Positions 45,489 to 54,651 of a stretch of DNA of 64,000 bases are shown one piece after another. The translations under genes and the position numbers were made by a program. This DNA is from Rhodothermales bacterium (lineage in GTDB: Bacteria > Bacteroidota > Rhodothermia > Rhodothermales > Bin80), in contig JANQES010000063.1 of assembly GCA_028278205.1 (NCBI GenBank), positions 62,001-126,000 on the forward strand. Reading direction: 5' to 3'. The notes under the pieces were generated by a model, which saw only the letters and a program-made list of their open reading frames with translations, searched no databases and was not told the DNA's origin. Every line of letters starts with the position of its first letter. Positions within the stretch are counted from its first letter, which is position 1.

Positions 45489-46418
45489 CTATGCCTCTAC
45501 GTAAGCCAGGTCGAAGGCCCGCGTCTGATGATCGACGTTCATCGCCTTGTAGTGCTTCATCGTCGTCTTGATGTCTTTGTGTCGTAGGAGTTCCTGGCAG
45601 GCGACAATGTCCACACCCCGGCGTAGCCAGTACTCCAGGCACCCTCGCCGGAGATCGTGCAAGCTCAAGCCCGCCTTCTCCTCTGCGACCAGGCCGAGTG
45701 AGACGGCCTTCTCCAAGGCCCGGCGAAAAAGACGGCTGGCGTGCCCTTCGCTAATGCGAGGCCAGAGATACTCACCACCGGCTTTCCCTTCCATACGGCG
45801 CTCGAAGACTCCCAAGGCCAGCAGCGTGATCGTGATGACATCCTCGTCGCGCCCCTTGGGTATGAACTCCCGATGACCGACGTACATCCTTCGCTCTTTC
45901 AGGTCGATTCGGTGATGCGGCGGGCCGGGCCGACCAGACGCGCGAAGGCGCCCAGGCGCAGGCGGTAGTCTTTCTCGGTGCGGGCATTCCACCCGCCCTG
46001 CTGGCCCTTCAGTCCCAATTGCCGTTTGTGTGTGCAGTAGCGCTCGATGGCCTCTTTGAGCGTCACCGGGCCGGCACCGGGCCGACCAGGCAAGACGCCC
46101 TCCAGGGATCCCAGCCTTCGTGCCAGGCGGCGTAGAGGCGGTTGCGCTCCGCTCGGCTACACCGCTCTGATGCACAAGCCAGGAGAGCGGCACCAGCGGC
46201 CGGCGCACCATGCGCTCTACTTCCTCTCGGACGACGGCGCGCACGGCCTCCAGGAAAACGCCCTGGCCTGCTTCCATCGCCCTGCGCACCGCGTCGCCGA
46301 GAAGCGCCATCTCTTGAGAGGGCAGCATGGGATCAGGCCTGCGAGCCTCACCGGTTGAGCCGAAGCCGTCGCCGGCAGAATCTAGACCAGGGTCGCTATG
46401 GCGTTCGTCACTGGGCAT
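45489..46418 (-). pseudogene. Decayed tyrosine recombinase (integrase)
   Basis: The C-terminal catalytic part is clear: LSLHDLRRGCLEYWLRRGVD, LLRHKDIKTTMKHY with the nucleophile tyrosine (residue 290). The core-binding domain is only found in another frame at about 45905-46093 (VTLKEAIERYCTHKRQLGLK). A short piece, ERNRLYAAWHEGWDPWRAS, sits in the third frame near 46090-46150. At least three frame changes are needed. The segment that should hold the first catalytic arginine is missing near 45905. The single open frame across the region is fortuitous. It lies beside the tRNA-Glu fragment, as expected for an island integrase that is no longer active. Confidence 0.8.
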
Positions 46419-46573
46419 CAGGAGTGTTCAAACATCGCCGTTTGATCGGTTTGATCTTCAGAGCACGAGACACTTTGTCACCTCTTTTCTGATATTCCCG
46501 ATGCCGTTTCCCGAAAACACCCCAAAACCGCGTTTTTACTAGCAAAAACCCATTCCCGGATTCCCGGCCTCTA

Positions 46574-47622
46574 ATGAGTTTTGACAGTGGAAATCGGTAA
46601 TCACGGGCTGCGGATTACCTGAGCTAGTTTACCCTCACCCAGCAACCCCACATACCGCAGCAGGGGCTCCGAACCCGCCTCAAACTGATCCAAAAACCCG
46701 TTGACTGAAGCCCGAAGTACCTCCCACTGGCCCGCTAAACGATGCAGCTTCAAGACCTGCTCCCGCAACCAGCGCCACAGCTTCTCTATCGGATTGAGCC
46801 ACGGCGCATACGTCGGCAGCCACACCGGCTCGATCTGAGGCCACGCTGCCAGCGCCGCAGTGACCTCCGGATGCTTGTGAATCGACCAATTATCCTGGCC
46901 TACGTAAATGCGACGCGCTCCGGCATAGACGCCCGCCAGACGTTCGTAGAAGGCAATCACCTTGGCCCGACCAACGATGTAACCATCGAGGTAATCGACC
47001 TGCCCGGTCAAAGCGTTGATCCCGCCAATGATGCGCCACTGCTTTTGTTTGCTCGCCGCCCGATCCGCTACCGGAGCCATCGCTGGTGCTGACGGTCCCC
47101 AATCGACCGCCGCTTCAGGCCAGCGATAGTAGCCCATCTCGTCGAGGAAGACCAAGACCACCTCGTCGGGCCAGCGGGCCGCCTCGCGCAGGCAGGCATG
47201 CAGATGCGCCTCTTTCTCGGCATAGGCCGGATCGGGGCTGTAGTGCTGCACCAAGCCGGTGCGTCGGGCCAAACCAAAGCGCCTGAGCACCCGCCAGACC
47301 CCGCTGAGCGTGTAGTCCTGCAGCCACGCTATCGTGGCGCGAATTGTGCGCAACTGCCAGCGACCGGGCAAGACCCCTTCGGGCAGGTCCATCTCCGTGC
47401 GGGCCGCCTCGTCCGGGGCCTGACGCAAGCGCTGCGTGAGTTCTTCGCAGCGTTGGCGCACGAAGGGCCGCTCATCGTAGTCTCGGTAGTGGGCCAGTAG
47501 CTGTTGTTCTTCGGGGGTGAGTTCGAGCGTTCTTCGTTTGGGCATCGGGGTGAGGCTGTTGGGTTATCTTGAGGGCCTGATAGGTCAACAGCCTATTACC
47601 GATTTTGATCGTCAAAACTCAT
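46574..47622 (-). mobile_element. IS630-family insertion sequence
   Basis: A 1,049-bp element. Left end ATGAGTTTTGAC...AAATCGGTAAT at 46574 and the matching inverted right end at 47622 (reading inward ATGAGTTTTGAC, then AAAATCGGTAAT) form imperfect terminal repeats of about 30 bp. It is flanked by TA at 46572-46573 and 47623-47624, the target duplication typical of IS630. It carries one transposase gene. Confidence 0.88.
46601..47545 (-). CDS. IS630-family transposase
   Basis: A 314-residue DDE transposase. The catalytic motifs are LVFLDEMGYY (first Asp), IYVGQDNWSIHKHPEV (second Asp) and LPTYAPWLNPIEKLWRWLR (Glu). The N-terminal part has the helix-turn-helix (GRWQLRTIRATIAWLQ, GVWRVLRRFGL). 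It fills the element between the terminal inverted repeats, and the frame is intact, so it may be active. Confidence 0.92.
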   Translation of the reverse strand: MPKRRTLELTPEEQQLLAHYRDYDERPFVRQRCEELTQRLRQAPDEAARTEMDLPEGVLPGRWQLRTIRATIAWLQDYTLSGVWRVLRRFGLARRTGLVQHYSPDPAYAEKEAHLHACLREAARWPDEVVLVFLDEMGYYRWPEAAVDWGPSAPAMAPVADRAASKQKQWRIIGGINALTGQVDYLDGYIVGRAKVIAFYERLAGVYAGARRIYVGQDNWSIHKHPEVTAALAAWPQIEPVWLPTYAPWLNPIEKLWRWLREQVLKLHRLAGQWEVLRASVNGFLDQFEAGSEPLLRYVGLLGEGKLAQVIRSP

Positions 47623-47864
47623 TAGATCGCTACGGTGCTCAGGGCCGCTCGCTCTCGCCGCCAGTCCGATGGGTCTTATAAAAAGCGCCACGCACACAGC
47701 CCCCCTGCGCTTTTCACAAGCCTCGCACGCTCATCCCTTTCTGCCAGTCCTGACCCTCCACTTCCCGCAACGGCCCCTGCGCGCCTCCGCTTGAGAGGTG
47801 TTCAGCCCCCGGTTGCAGTCGTTTCGGCGCGATCTCTTTCAGCCACATTCAGCCTTCCTCCGCC

Positions 47865-48271
47865 ATGTCTGTCACTGTCTCCGACCTTGTTTCCCGTGGC
47901 TTCCTCTGGTGGGCCACCTTCACCATTGGCGGCCAGGTCGTCGGCGCCGCGCTCGTCGCTGGACGCACACACGCCCAGGCTCGCAAAGCCGCCCAGGCCA
48001 TCGCCGCTCGGCTTCCTCTGGCCTCTGGCTCTCGTTCCCTGGTGCGGCCTGCCCCGCCGGCCTGGTTCCGGCACGCGCGCCCTCGGCCTGTTTCAACGGC
48101 TCCGGCTCGTGGGCCTCGCTGGCCCTGGCGCGCGGCCTCGGCCTTGCCTGCATCGTCTTCCTGCCCGCCGGCCTCACGCCGCCCGCTGCGTTCGGCCTCC
48201 ACCGTGCAGGCCGCACTGCCGGCGGGGCGTGGTTCTTTGGCCCCGGCTCCGGGCAGGCCTCCCTGTTCTAG
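47865..48271 (+). pseudogene. Frameshifted accessory protein gene
   Basis: The frame from 47865 (MSVTVSDLVSRGFLWWATFT..., AGRTHAQARKAAQAIAARLPL) looks like a protein until about 48030. Then the protein-like reading continues in the frame that ends at 48271 (FNGSGSWASLALARGLGLACIVFLPAG). A single frameshift near 48025-48040 would join them. The second part recalls Rossmann-like lysine-decarboxylase/SLOG folds, but this is weak. Real decay or a sequencing error cannot be separated. The long proline-rich frame across the same region is a shadow. Confidence 0.45.
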
Positions 48272-48300
48272 TCCTCCCTCATCAACACACAGGTGCTCTC

Positions 48301-48864
48301 ATGCCTCACCAACGCTCAACCACCTACTCTGTCCACACGCAGCAGCAGCCCTTCATCGTCCGGCACGATGGAGAAGCCTGGCACGTCACCTTCCCCGGCT
48401 ACACCGCCGAGCTAGACGTCCACGGTTCCCGCATCGAAGCCGACGCCATTGCCCACGCCTACTACAGCCTCTTCCTCATGCCGGGCGCCCCCTTCGGCTG
48501 TGCCGGGATGGATGAAACAGACAAGCTCGATATGGCAGAGCAAGAAGCCGCTATCGAGATCGAAGTGCAAGAGGCCCGCCTCCATGCCCTGCTCTACGGC
48601 GCAGGCGGCGATGGCGCCCTGAACAGCGTCGCTGAGCCGCCGGCCTCTTACACCCCCAGGCCTGACCGCAAAGACCGGGGCGATGACCGCGACGCCAGAG
48701 GCCGGTTCATCGTCGGCAGCGAGACGGCCTCCGTGTGTGGGCATCTGGGCTTCCTGGCCGCTGTCGAGTCGGTCATCATCCGCTACCCTGACGCCGTCAA
48801 CACGCAGGGCGTCCATATGGCGCGCAACTTCATGGGCTGGGTCAACGCCCAGACCCGCGAGTAA
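48301..48864 (+). CDS. Hypothetical accessory protein
   Basis: A 187-residue protein, start MPHQRSTTYSVHTQQQPF, lying 30 bp after the frameshifted gene. The first part (FIVRHDGEAWHVTFPGYTAELDVHG) is beta-rich. The later part is acidic and helical. I do not recognise it. Gene pairs like this are usual in plasmid or island cargo. 48865-49094 downstream shows no gene. The frame is open far upstream, but only this part looks like protein. Confidence 0.55.
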   Translation: MPHQRSTTYSVHTQQQPFIVRHDGEAWHVTFPGYTAELDVHGSRIEADAIAHAYYSLFLMPGAPFGCAGMDETDKLDMAEQEAAIEIEVQEARLHALLYGAGGDGALNSVAEPPASYTPRPDRKDRGDDRDARGRFIVGSETASVCGHLGFLAAVESVIIRYPDAVNTQGVHMARNFMGWVNAQTRE

Positions 48865-49094
48865 GCTCCTCAACCACCACGCTGCCGGCGGCCTACCCAC
48901 CCCCGGCGGCGGCCAAGCCTCCGGCTCTCTCCGTTCGCATACGAACGGAGGTAATCTGGAAGGCGTGGCAGGCACCGCATTCCAAAGGCCGTAGACTTTG
49001 TTCTTCTGACAGGGTTATGTTGCAGGGGAAGACGTGTCTATGATAATAGGGCGCTGCCGCCCCTCGTTGGTTAAACCTGACTTGATCTTGCCTG

Positions 49095-50090
49095 ATGCCT
49101 CAATCAATCGACCGACTCAATCATCTTCGCAGGTTGCTTGATGAAGGGGCCGAACCCTCCCTTCACGACATATGTGCCAAATTAGACATTACCTCTAAGC
49201 GCCATGCCCGCCGCCTCCTCTCCCGTCTCCGCGACAACGGCGTGCCCGTACAGGAGCGCCGTGATGGACGTATCAAACGCTTTTACCTGGCGCCGGAACA
49301 CCGGCAGGCCGCTGTTCGAGGTTTCGAGTTTGACGAAGAGGAGATGCTGGCTCTGGCGGTGGCCGCCGAAGCGGCGAAGGCGGCGCTGGAGACCACGCCG
49401 CTCGAAGCCCCGCTCGAACGCGCCTTTGACAAGCTGTTGCAGGAACTGGCTCCCGAAGCCTATACCTTCGAGATGGAGCAGCAACACGGGCACTGGCATT
49501 TTGAATCCTCCCGGCTAAGTCACATCGATCCGGCGGTCTTCAAGGCGTTGCAACAAGCCATCAACGAAAACCGCTCTGTCCGCATCGACTATCATACGGC
49601 CTCCACCGGTGAATTCTCGCGTGGGCGCATGATCGACCCGCTGCAGTTTGCCCGGCACGGTGGCTCGTGGATGGTCGTAGCGTACTGCCATACCCGCCGA
49701 GCCCTGCGGGATTTCTCGCTGGCCGGCATCGAGCGTGTGGCGTTGTGCGACGCCTTCTTTTCGCCGCCCCGCGGCTTCGACCCGGATACATATTTTCGCG
49801 ACCGTTTCGGTGCGCTGGCGGGCGGCGAGGTCTATGAAGTGCGTTTGTTGGTTGAGCCGGATCGCGCTGTCTACTTCGAGCGCAAAGACTACCACCGCAC
49901 ACAGATGATCGAGGAGAAGCGGGATGACGGATGCCTGGTCGTATCTTACGAAGTAGCCGGACTTCAAGAGATTCGGTCATTTGTACAATCATGGGGCATC
50001 GGCGTGACGGTGCTAGAGCCGCCCGAACTTATTGAGATCGTTGCGCGGGAGGCGAGGGAAGTGGCGGGGCGGTATCGCGATCTGTCTTAA
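49095..50090 (+). CDS. WYL-domain transcriptional regulator
   Basis: A 331-residue protein. Residues 1-65 are a winged helix (MPQSIDRLNHLRRLLDEG, LDITSKRHARRLLSRLRDNG). The WYL domain spans about 150-225 (RSVRIDYHTASTGEFSRGRMIDPLQF, SWMVVAYCHTRRALRDFSLAGIERV). A WCX C-terminal extension ends the protein. WYL proteins bind nucleic acid or nucleotide ligands and often regulate CRISPR and other defence loci. It lies about 2.6 kb upstream of cas3 on the same strand, so it is a candidate regulator of the island's defence genes. That link is inferred from position only. Confidence 0.88.
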   Translation: MPQSIDRLNHLRRLLDEGAEPSLHDICAKLDITSKRHARRLLSRLRDNGVPVQERRDGRIKRFYLAPEHRQAAVRGFEFDEEEMLALAVAAEAAKAALETTPLEAPLERAFDKLLQELAPEAYTFEMEQQHGHWHFESSRLSHIDPAVFKALQQAINENRSVRIDYHTASTGEFSRGRMIDPLQFARHGGSWMVVAYCHTRRALRDFSLAGIERVALCDAFFSPPRGFDPDTYFRDRFGALAGGEVYEVRLLVEPDRAVYFERKDYHRTQMIEEKRDDGCLVVSYEVAGLQEIRSFVQSWGIGVTVLEPPELIEIVAREAREVAGRYRDLS

Positions 50091-50164
50091 AAAAACAGCA
50101 TCGTCGTGATCCTGCCGCCGGTACAAGGAACGCTCAATGACGTACGGAAGCAGCTTTTGAGGCC

Positions 50165-50980
50165 ATGAAAGATCTGATTCCCCCCCGCATCACCGACGCT
50201 CGTTACCTGGAGGCGTATGCCACTGCCGTTCGGCAGGAGGTAGGCGCTTCCGCACTGGAAACCCTGTGGGAGACGTTTGCCGCCCAGGAAGAGCTGTCTT
50301 CGGTCCGTTTCGCCTTTCAGGCCTCGGCGGTCTACTCGTCCAACATCGAAGGCAACACGATGGATCTCAACGGCTTCCTGCGCTCGAAGCAGCGAGGCGG
50401 CCCGCATCCGAAGGCCAGAGAGGAAGCCGAGATTGAGGCGCTCATCGACGCCTACGGCTTCGCGCGCCGCCGCGTCCCGAGCGAGCCGAACGCGCTGGAA
50501 GCGCACCGGCTGCTGAGCCGTGAGTTGCTCGGTGAGACGGAGCGGGGGCGCTACCGCACCGGACGCATGTTCGTCTACGACCGGCGCGGCATCCTCTACG
50601 CCGCCGTCGAGGCCGAGCATGTGCCCGGCCTGATGCAGCGCTTCTTCGCGGACCTGACGGCGCTGCGCCGCCGCGCCTTGCGGATGGAGGAGGCGTTCTA
50701 TCACGCCGCGCTGCTGCACCTTGTCTTCGTCCACATCCATCCTTTCGAGGATGGCAACGGGCGGATGGCGCGGCTGCTGGAAAAGTGGTTTCTGGCGTCT
50801 CACCTGGGCGGCCCCGCGTGGAAGGTCCCCTCCGAAGAATACTACTGGCTCCATCGGCCGGCCTACTACGAGGCCCTTCGCCTGGGGCCGACCTACTACG
50901 ATCTAGACTACGACCAATGCCTCCCTTTCCTCCTGCTCCTGCCGAAGGCCCTCGCCGCTGCCCTGGAATCATCAGGTTGA
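50165..50980 (+). CDS. Fic family protein
   Basis: A 271-residue class II Fic protein. The catalytic loop HPFEDGNGRMAR (192-203) matches HxFx[D/E]GNGRxxR, as needed for AMP or similar transfer to target hydroxyls. The N-terminal inhibitory helix motif SSNIEGN (58-64) keeps the enzyme autoinhibited. No antitoxin partner is needed in this class, and none is seen. It lies 75 bp after the WYL regulator and may be co-transcribed with it. The target is unknown. Confidence 0.9.
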   Translation: MKDLIPPRITDARYLEAYATAVRQEVGASALETLWETFAAQEELSSVRFAFQASAVYSSNIEGNTMDLNGFLRSKQRGGPHPKAREEAEIEALIDAYGFARRRVPSEPNALEAHRLLSRELLGETERGRYRTGRMFVYDRRGILYAAVEAEHVPGLMQRFFADLTALRRRALRMEEAFYHAALLHLVFVHIHPFEDGNGRMARLLEKWFLASHLGGPAWKVPSEEYYWLHRPAYYEALRLGPTYYDLDYDQCLPFLLLLPKALAAALESSG

Positions 50981-50991
50981 ACCTGGGCCGT

Positions 50992-51291
50992 TCACTGATC
51001 AACCCGTTCGTGGAGCCATCGTTCGAAAGAGCGTTGGCTCTCGCCGCTTCGCCGTCCTTCGATCAACCCTTGAACCTCAATGTCTTCATCGAGATCAGGC
51101 CAGTGGATGCCCTCGCCGTCGGCGATGAGTTCCCAGCGCGCCCGTTCCGCCGGGGTGCCGTGCTTCAGGCGGGGATACCAGTCGAGCGGCACGGCTACCA
51201 GGCGGCCGTCGGTGAGGTGCACCGTCAGCCGCGCCTCGTCTACCTCGACGCGCGCCGCCAGCGGTTCGGCCTCAAGTACCAACGTAGTCAT
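50992..51291 (-). CDS. DUF2442 domain protein
   Basis: A 99-residue protein with the DUF2442 core: ARVEVDEARLTVHLTDGRLVAVPLDWYPRL, then IHWPDLDEDIEVQGLIEG. In many genomes DUF2442 proteins pair with DUF4160 proteins in small, toxin-antitoxin-like modules. No DUF4160 gene is visible here. It ends 11 bp from the convergent Fic gene. Confidence 0.85.
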   Translation of the reverse strand: MTTLVLEAEPLAARVEVDEARLTVHLTDGRLVAVPLDWYPRLKHGTPAERARWELIADGEGIHWPDLDEDIEVQGLIEGRRSGESQRSFERWLHERVDQ

Positions 51292-51549
51292 GCCAGGCTC
51301 GAAGGAGTTCGTGTTGATGTTCGGTTATGCTCTGCCGGATGCGCTTTACGCTTGAACCGGGATGGGATTCAGATGCAAGTCGTTGTCATTGTTATGGTGG
51401 GTTCGTTCGCTGGTGGCGCGAGAGGCGAAGATGTTAGCGGAGCGATATTCTAAACCGGACATCCGATGTCAGGTTTGAGTAGGCTGGGAGTTATCTTGTG
51501 GCATCGACAGTCCTTCCTTCACAGGATTCCGGCTTTTTTCTTTCCAGTG
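51292..51549. other. Intergenic stretch before the cas promoter
   Basis: This part of the 382-bp gap between the DUF2442 gene and cas3 holds no gene I can support. Open frames in it are short and unlike protein. It should contain the DUF2442 promoter on the minus strand. Confidence 0.5.
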
Positions 51550-51578
51550 TTGACAAGGACTTCATCGAAGGGTATATT
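51550..51578 (+). promoter_or_regulatory. Sigma-70-like promoter upstream of cas3
   Basis: TTGACA at 51550-51555 and TATATT at 51573-51578 are separated by exactly 17 bp, a near-consensus promoter 95 bp before the cas3 start. A second TTGACA overlaps at 51577, and the stretch ACATATTATACACATATGAT follows. A similar word occurs before cas1 near 59846. Confidence 0.6.
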
Positions 51579-51673
51579 GACATATTATACACATATGATA
51601 ATGTATGAGATTATGCAAGGACGTATGGCGAACTCGCTGGCTCTGTAAACCTAACTGAATTGCCCTTGGTGCA

Positions 51674-54646
51674 ATGAGCGGACAGGAAACATGGCGGCTC
51701 TTCTGGGCCAAGACACTGCCAGAAGAGAATGAAAGGCGCAGCGAATGCAAGACGATCTATCCCCTGTGGGCGCATGTCCTCGATGTTGCGAATGTAGCCT
51801 GCCTACTCTGGGAAGATGTGCTTGCTTCTCGAACGCGCGATATGTTGTTGCATGAGCTGGGGCTCGAACCTGATGCAGCAAGGCACTTCTTAGGTCTTTG
51901 GATCGGTCTGCATGATGTAGGCAAGGCAATCCCACAGTTCCAGCAACAGCATAAGCCTTCAGCAAGGAAGCTCGCCGAGGCTAAGTTGCCTTGTTACGAG
52001 ACTGAACAAAAGGTGCGTCACGAGCACGCCTCCATCGCCATCTTGTACAAATGGCTTACTCGTCGGAATCCTGATTATGCCGATTCACTGCTTACCAGTC
52101 TTACCGAATTTGTCGGTTTTCATCACGGCAAACTTTGCACCCGTAGCCATTGGGAGAACATAGCAAAGGCCACGAAACGCGCCTGGCCGCTCAGCTCTCC
52201 TGCCTGGCAGAAGCAGCAACAGATGCTTGTGGAGGCCATCGTGCGGGCTTGGGGAATGCCGGACCTGAGTCGTATCCGGCTCAATGATGAGTATCCAGCT
52301 TGGTTGCTCGCCTTCGCTGGCTGGACGACGTTTGCCGATTGGATCGGTTCGATGGCTGAGTTTTTCAATCCTTCGATCCCCGCACGGTTACAGGAGTCGT
52401 CGGATGATTTTGTGCGCGTGTACGTCAAACGGAGTCGCGTGCAGGCCCGAAATGCCATTCGGCGCAGGGGTCTCGATCTGCGTGCGGCGCTCAACGTTGA
52501 AGACGGTGCCGATGGCTTCCTGCGCATCTTTCACAACCCGTCGAAGGGGATTGAACGGCCCCGCGAGCTTCAGCAAGAGCTTGCAGAGTTGCCACTTCAG
52601 AAAGAGATCCCGTCGCTGACGATTGTGGAAGCGCCGACTGGTGAGGGTAAATCGGAAGCGGCTTTTTTCCTCGCGGCCAGGCAGCAGCGCGGCCAGGCAC
52701 CCGGCGGCGGCCTCTATGTGGCCATGCCTACGCAAGCGACATCCGATGAACAGTTTTTGCGCTTCCGCGATGACTTTCTGCTGGCTGACAAAGACGGTGA
52801 GAATGAAGGCGCACACAATGCCCAAGTGGGCGGTAAGCTACTCAACCTGCACCTCGTGCATGGCAACGCGCTGTTTCATCCAGAGATCGAGACCATGCGT
52901 CTTAACATGCAGGAGTTTGCCCAATTGGGTCAAGAACTCGGCGAACCGGAGACTGAGGCACAGGCACGCGCCGTCGACTGGTTTCAGCCGCGCAAACGCG
53001 GCCTGCTGGCACCGTACGGCGTTGGCACGGTAGACCAAGCCTTCCTCGGTGTGCTCTATGCGCGGCATTTTTTCCTGCGCCTCTTTGGGCTGACGGGCAA
53101 GACGGTTATCTTCGATGAGGTTCACGCCTACGACACGTACATGTCTACGCTGTTCGAGCGGCTGTTGCAGTGGCTCCATGTACTTCGATGCCACGTAATC
53201 TTACTGTCCGCAACACTGCCCGAGAACACGCGTGTGAAGCTGATGCAAGCGTGGGGTGTGAAGGATGCCGAGTTGCCCGAGATGCGCTCCGTCTATCCGG
53301 CGATTTGGCATGTCACTGACACAGTCAAAGACCCTATTTGTTTTAAGCCCAGCCAGTACCAGCATGCAACATTGCACTGGTACGACCATCAGCCAGAGGC
53401 CGTCGTTCGAACTGTGATCGATGCAGTAAGGCAGAAAGGCACCGTGGCGATCATCTGCAATACTGTAGTGCGTGCCCAGACGATCTTCGAGGCGTTATTG
53501 CATTGTCCCGAAGTGCAAGCCGGAACGTTGCTGGACCGCGACGGGCAGCATCTGGTGCTCTACCATGCACGCTACCCACAACACCGCCGGCAAGACAAAG
53601 ATGATCAGGTGCGCAACCGCTTCGGTAAAGGACGGCCTGATACGCCCGGGGTGCTCGTGGCGACCCAAGTGGCCGAGCAGAGTTTGGATCTGGACGTCGA
53701 CCTCATGCTCAGCGACCTCGCGCCTATCGACTTGCTCCTCCAGCGTGCGGGGCGGCTACAACGACATCAGCAAAGAAAGCGCCCATCTACCTTCCAAGAC
53801 AATCCCCGGCTGTATGTGTTGTGCCCGCCGCTCCAAGGCGGGCTGCCAAAGGTTAGTGAGGTCGGTGGAGGAAAAAACAAAGTATATGATCGCCTCACCT
53901 TGTGGAAAACCTGGTGGGTACTGAACGAGCGAATCGAACGAGATGAAGGCTGGAATTTGCCCAGCGACTACCGCCCGCTTATCGAAGCCGTTTACCGAGA
54001 TCTCACGGCTGTACCGGACGGCCTGAATGATGTGGTAGCACACAAGAATTGGAAAGAGGCAGCCGAGGCTTTCGAGGAAGACAAAACCATTGCCATCCGA
54101 AAAGCAAAGGAGGAGCAACTGATTCCTCCGCCGATGAATCTGAAAAAGATCCTCAGCAGGAATTATCCCGAGTTGGCCGAAGAAGACGAGAAGAAGGCGG
54201 AAGAGCACGCCCATGCTCTCACTCGACTGGGACCGCCCAGCGTTGAGGTGCTATGCCTCTACCGGCACGGCAACGTGCTTCGCTTCGGTAAGCAGGCTGA
54301 CGCCGAAGCGATTCCCTTCGATTTGGCTGCCATCCTCGCCAACCCGGACGCTACGCCCAAGCTCAAACTTGAAGACGACGATCTGCGGCAGTTGCGAGCG
54401 CTGGTCATGCAGGCGGTGCGCCTTAGCGACAGAAACATCGTAAAGGCGCTTCGGGCTGATACTGAGTGTCTGGAGGCAGCGGCCTGGGCGCATGTCGTGA
54501 AGAAAAATCCTGTGCTGCGGCGCTACCATTTACTGATCTTTAAACAACGATCTGAGGGCTGGATCTGGTCGTACCCCGGTTGTCCCTGCACGGTCAAAGA
54601 CTCTAGCATCCTCGGTCTTCGCATCCACTATCCGAAATCCACCTGA
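51674..54646 (+). CDS. cas3: CRISPR-associated helicase/nuclease Cas3 (type I-E)
   Basis: A 990-residue single-strand DNA nuclease and 3'-5' helicase that degrades DNA marked by Cascade. HD domain: LWAHVLDVANVA (His34), GLHDVGKAIPQF (His80, Asp81), VRHEHASIAI and GFHHGK. Helicase: Walker A EAPTGEGKSEAA (about 318), DEVH box near 481 (VIFDEVHAYD), LLSATLPENT, and motif VI QRAGRLQRH. All active residues appear intact. The TGA is 5 bp before the cas8e start, so the two are coupled. Start ATG at 51674. Confidence 0.96.
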   Translation: MSGQETWRLFWAKTLPEENERRSECKTIYPLWAHVLDVANVACLLWEDVLASRTRDMLLHELGLEPDAARHFLGLWIGLHDVGKAIPQFQQQHKPSARKLAEAKLPCYETEQKVRHEHASIAILYKWLTRRNPDYADSLLTSLTEFVGFHHGKLCTRSHWENIAKATKRAWPLSSPAWQKQQQMLVEAIVRAWGMPDLSRIRLNDEYPAWLLAFAGWTTFADWIGSMAEFFNPSIPARLQESSDDFVRVYVKRSRVQARNAIRRRGLDLRAALNVEDGADGFLRIFHNPSKGIERPRELQQELAELPLQKEIPSLTIVEAPTGEGKSEAAFFLAARQQRGQAPGGGLYVAMPTQATSDEQFLRFRDDFLLADKDGENEGAHNAQVGGKLLNLHLVHGNALFHPEIETMRLNMQEFAQLGQELGEPETEAQARAVDWFQPRKRGLLAPYGVGTVDQAFLGVLYARHFFLRLFGLTGKTVIFDEVHAYDTYMSTLFERLLQWLHVLRCHVILLSATLPENTRVKLMQAWGVKDAELPEMRSVYPAIWHVTDTVKDPICFKPSQYQHATLHWYDHQPEAVVRTVIDAVRQKGTVAIICNTVVRAQTIFEALLHCPEVQAGTLLDRDGQHLVLYHARYPQHRRQDKDDQVRNRFGKGRPDTPGVLVATQVAEQSLDLDVDLMLSDLAPIDLLLQRAGRLQRHQQRKRPSTFQDNPRLYVLCPPLQGGLPKVSEVGGGKNKVYDRLTLWKTWWVLNERIERDEGWNLPSDYRPLIEAVYRDLTAVPDGLNDVVAHKNWKEAAEAFEEDKTIAIRKAKEEQLIPPPMNLKKILSRNYPELAEEDEKKAEEHAHALTRLGPPSVEVLCLYRHGNVLRFGKQADAEAIPFDLAAILANPDATPKLKLEDDDLRQLRALVMQAVRLSDRNIVKALRADTECLEAAAWAHVVKKNPVLRRYHLLIFKQRSEGWIWSYPGCPCTVKDSSILGLRIHYPKST

Positions 54647-54651
54647 CTGCT

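Noticed and set aside
47635..48300. Proline-rich N-terminal part of a 409-residue frame
   Set aside because: It overlaps the right end of the IS and the frameshifted accessory gene. Its composition (Pro, Ser, Arg) is typical of a shadow frame. Only the part from 48301 looks real.
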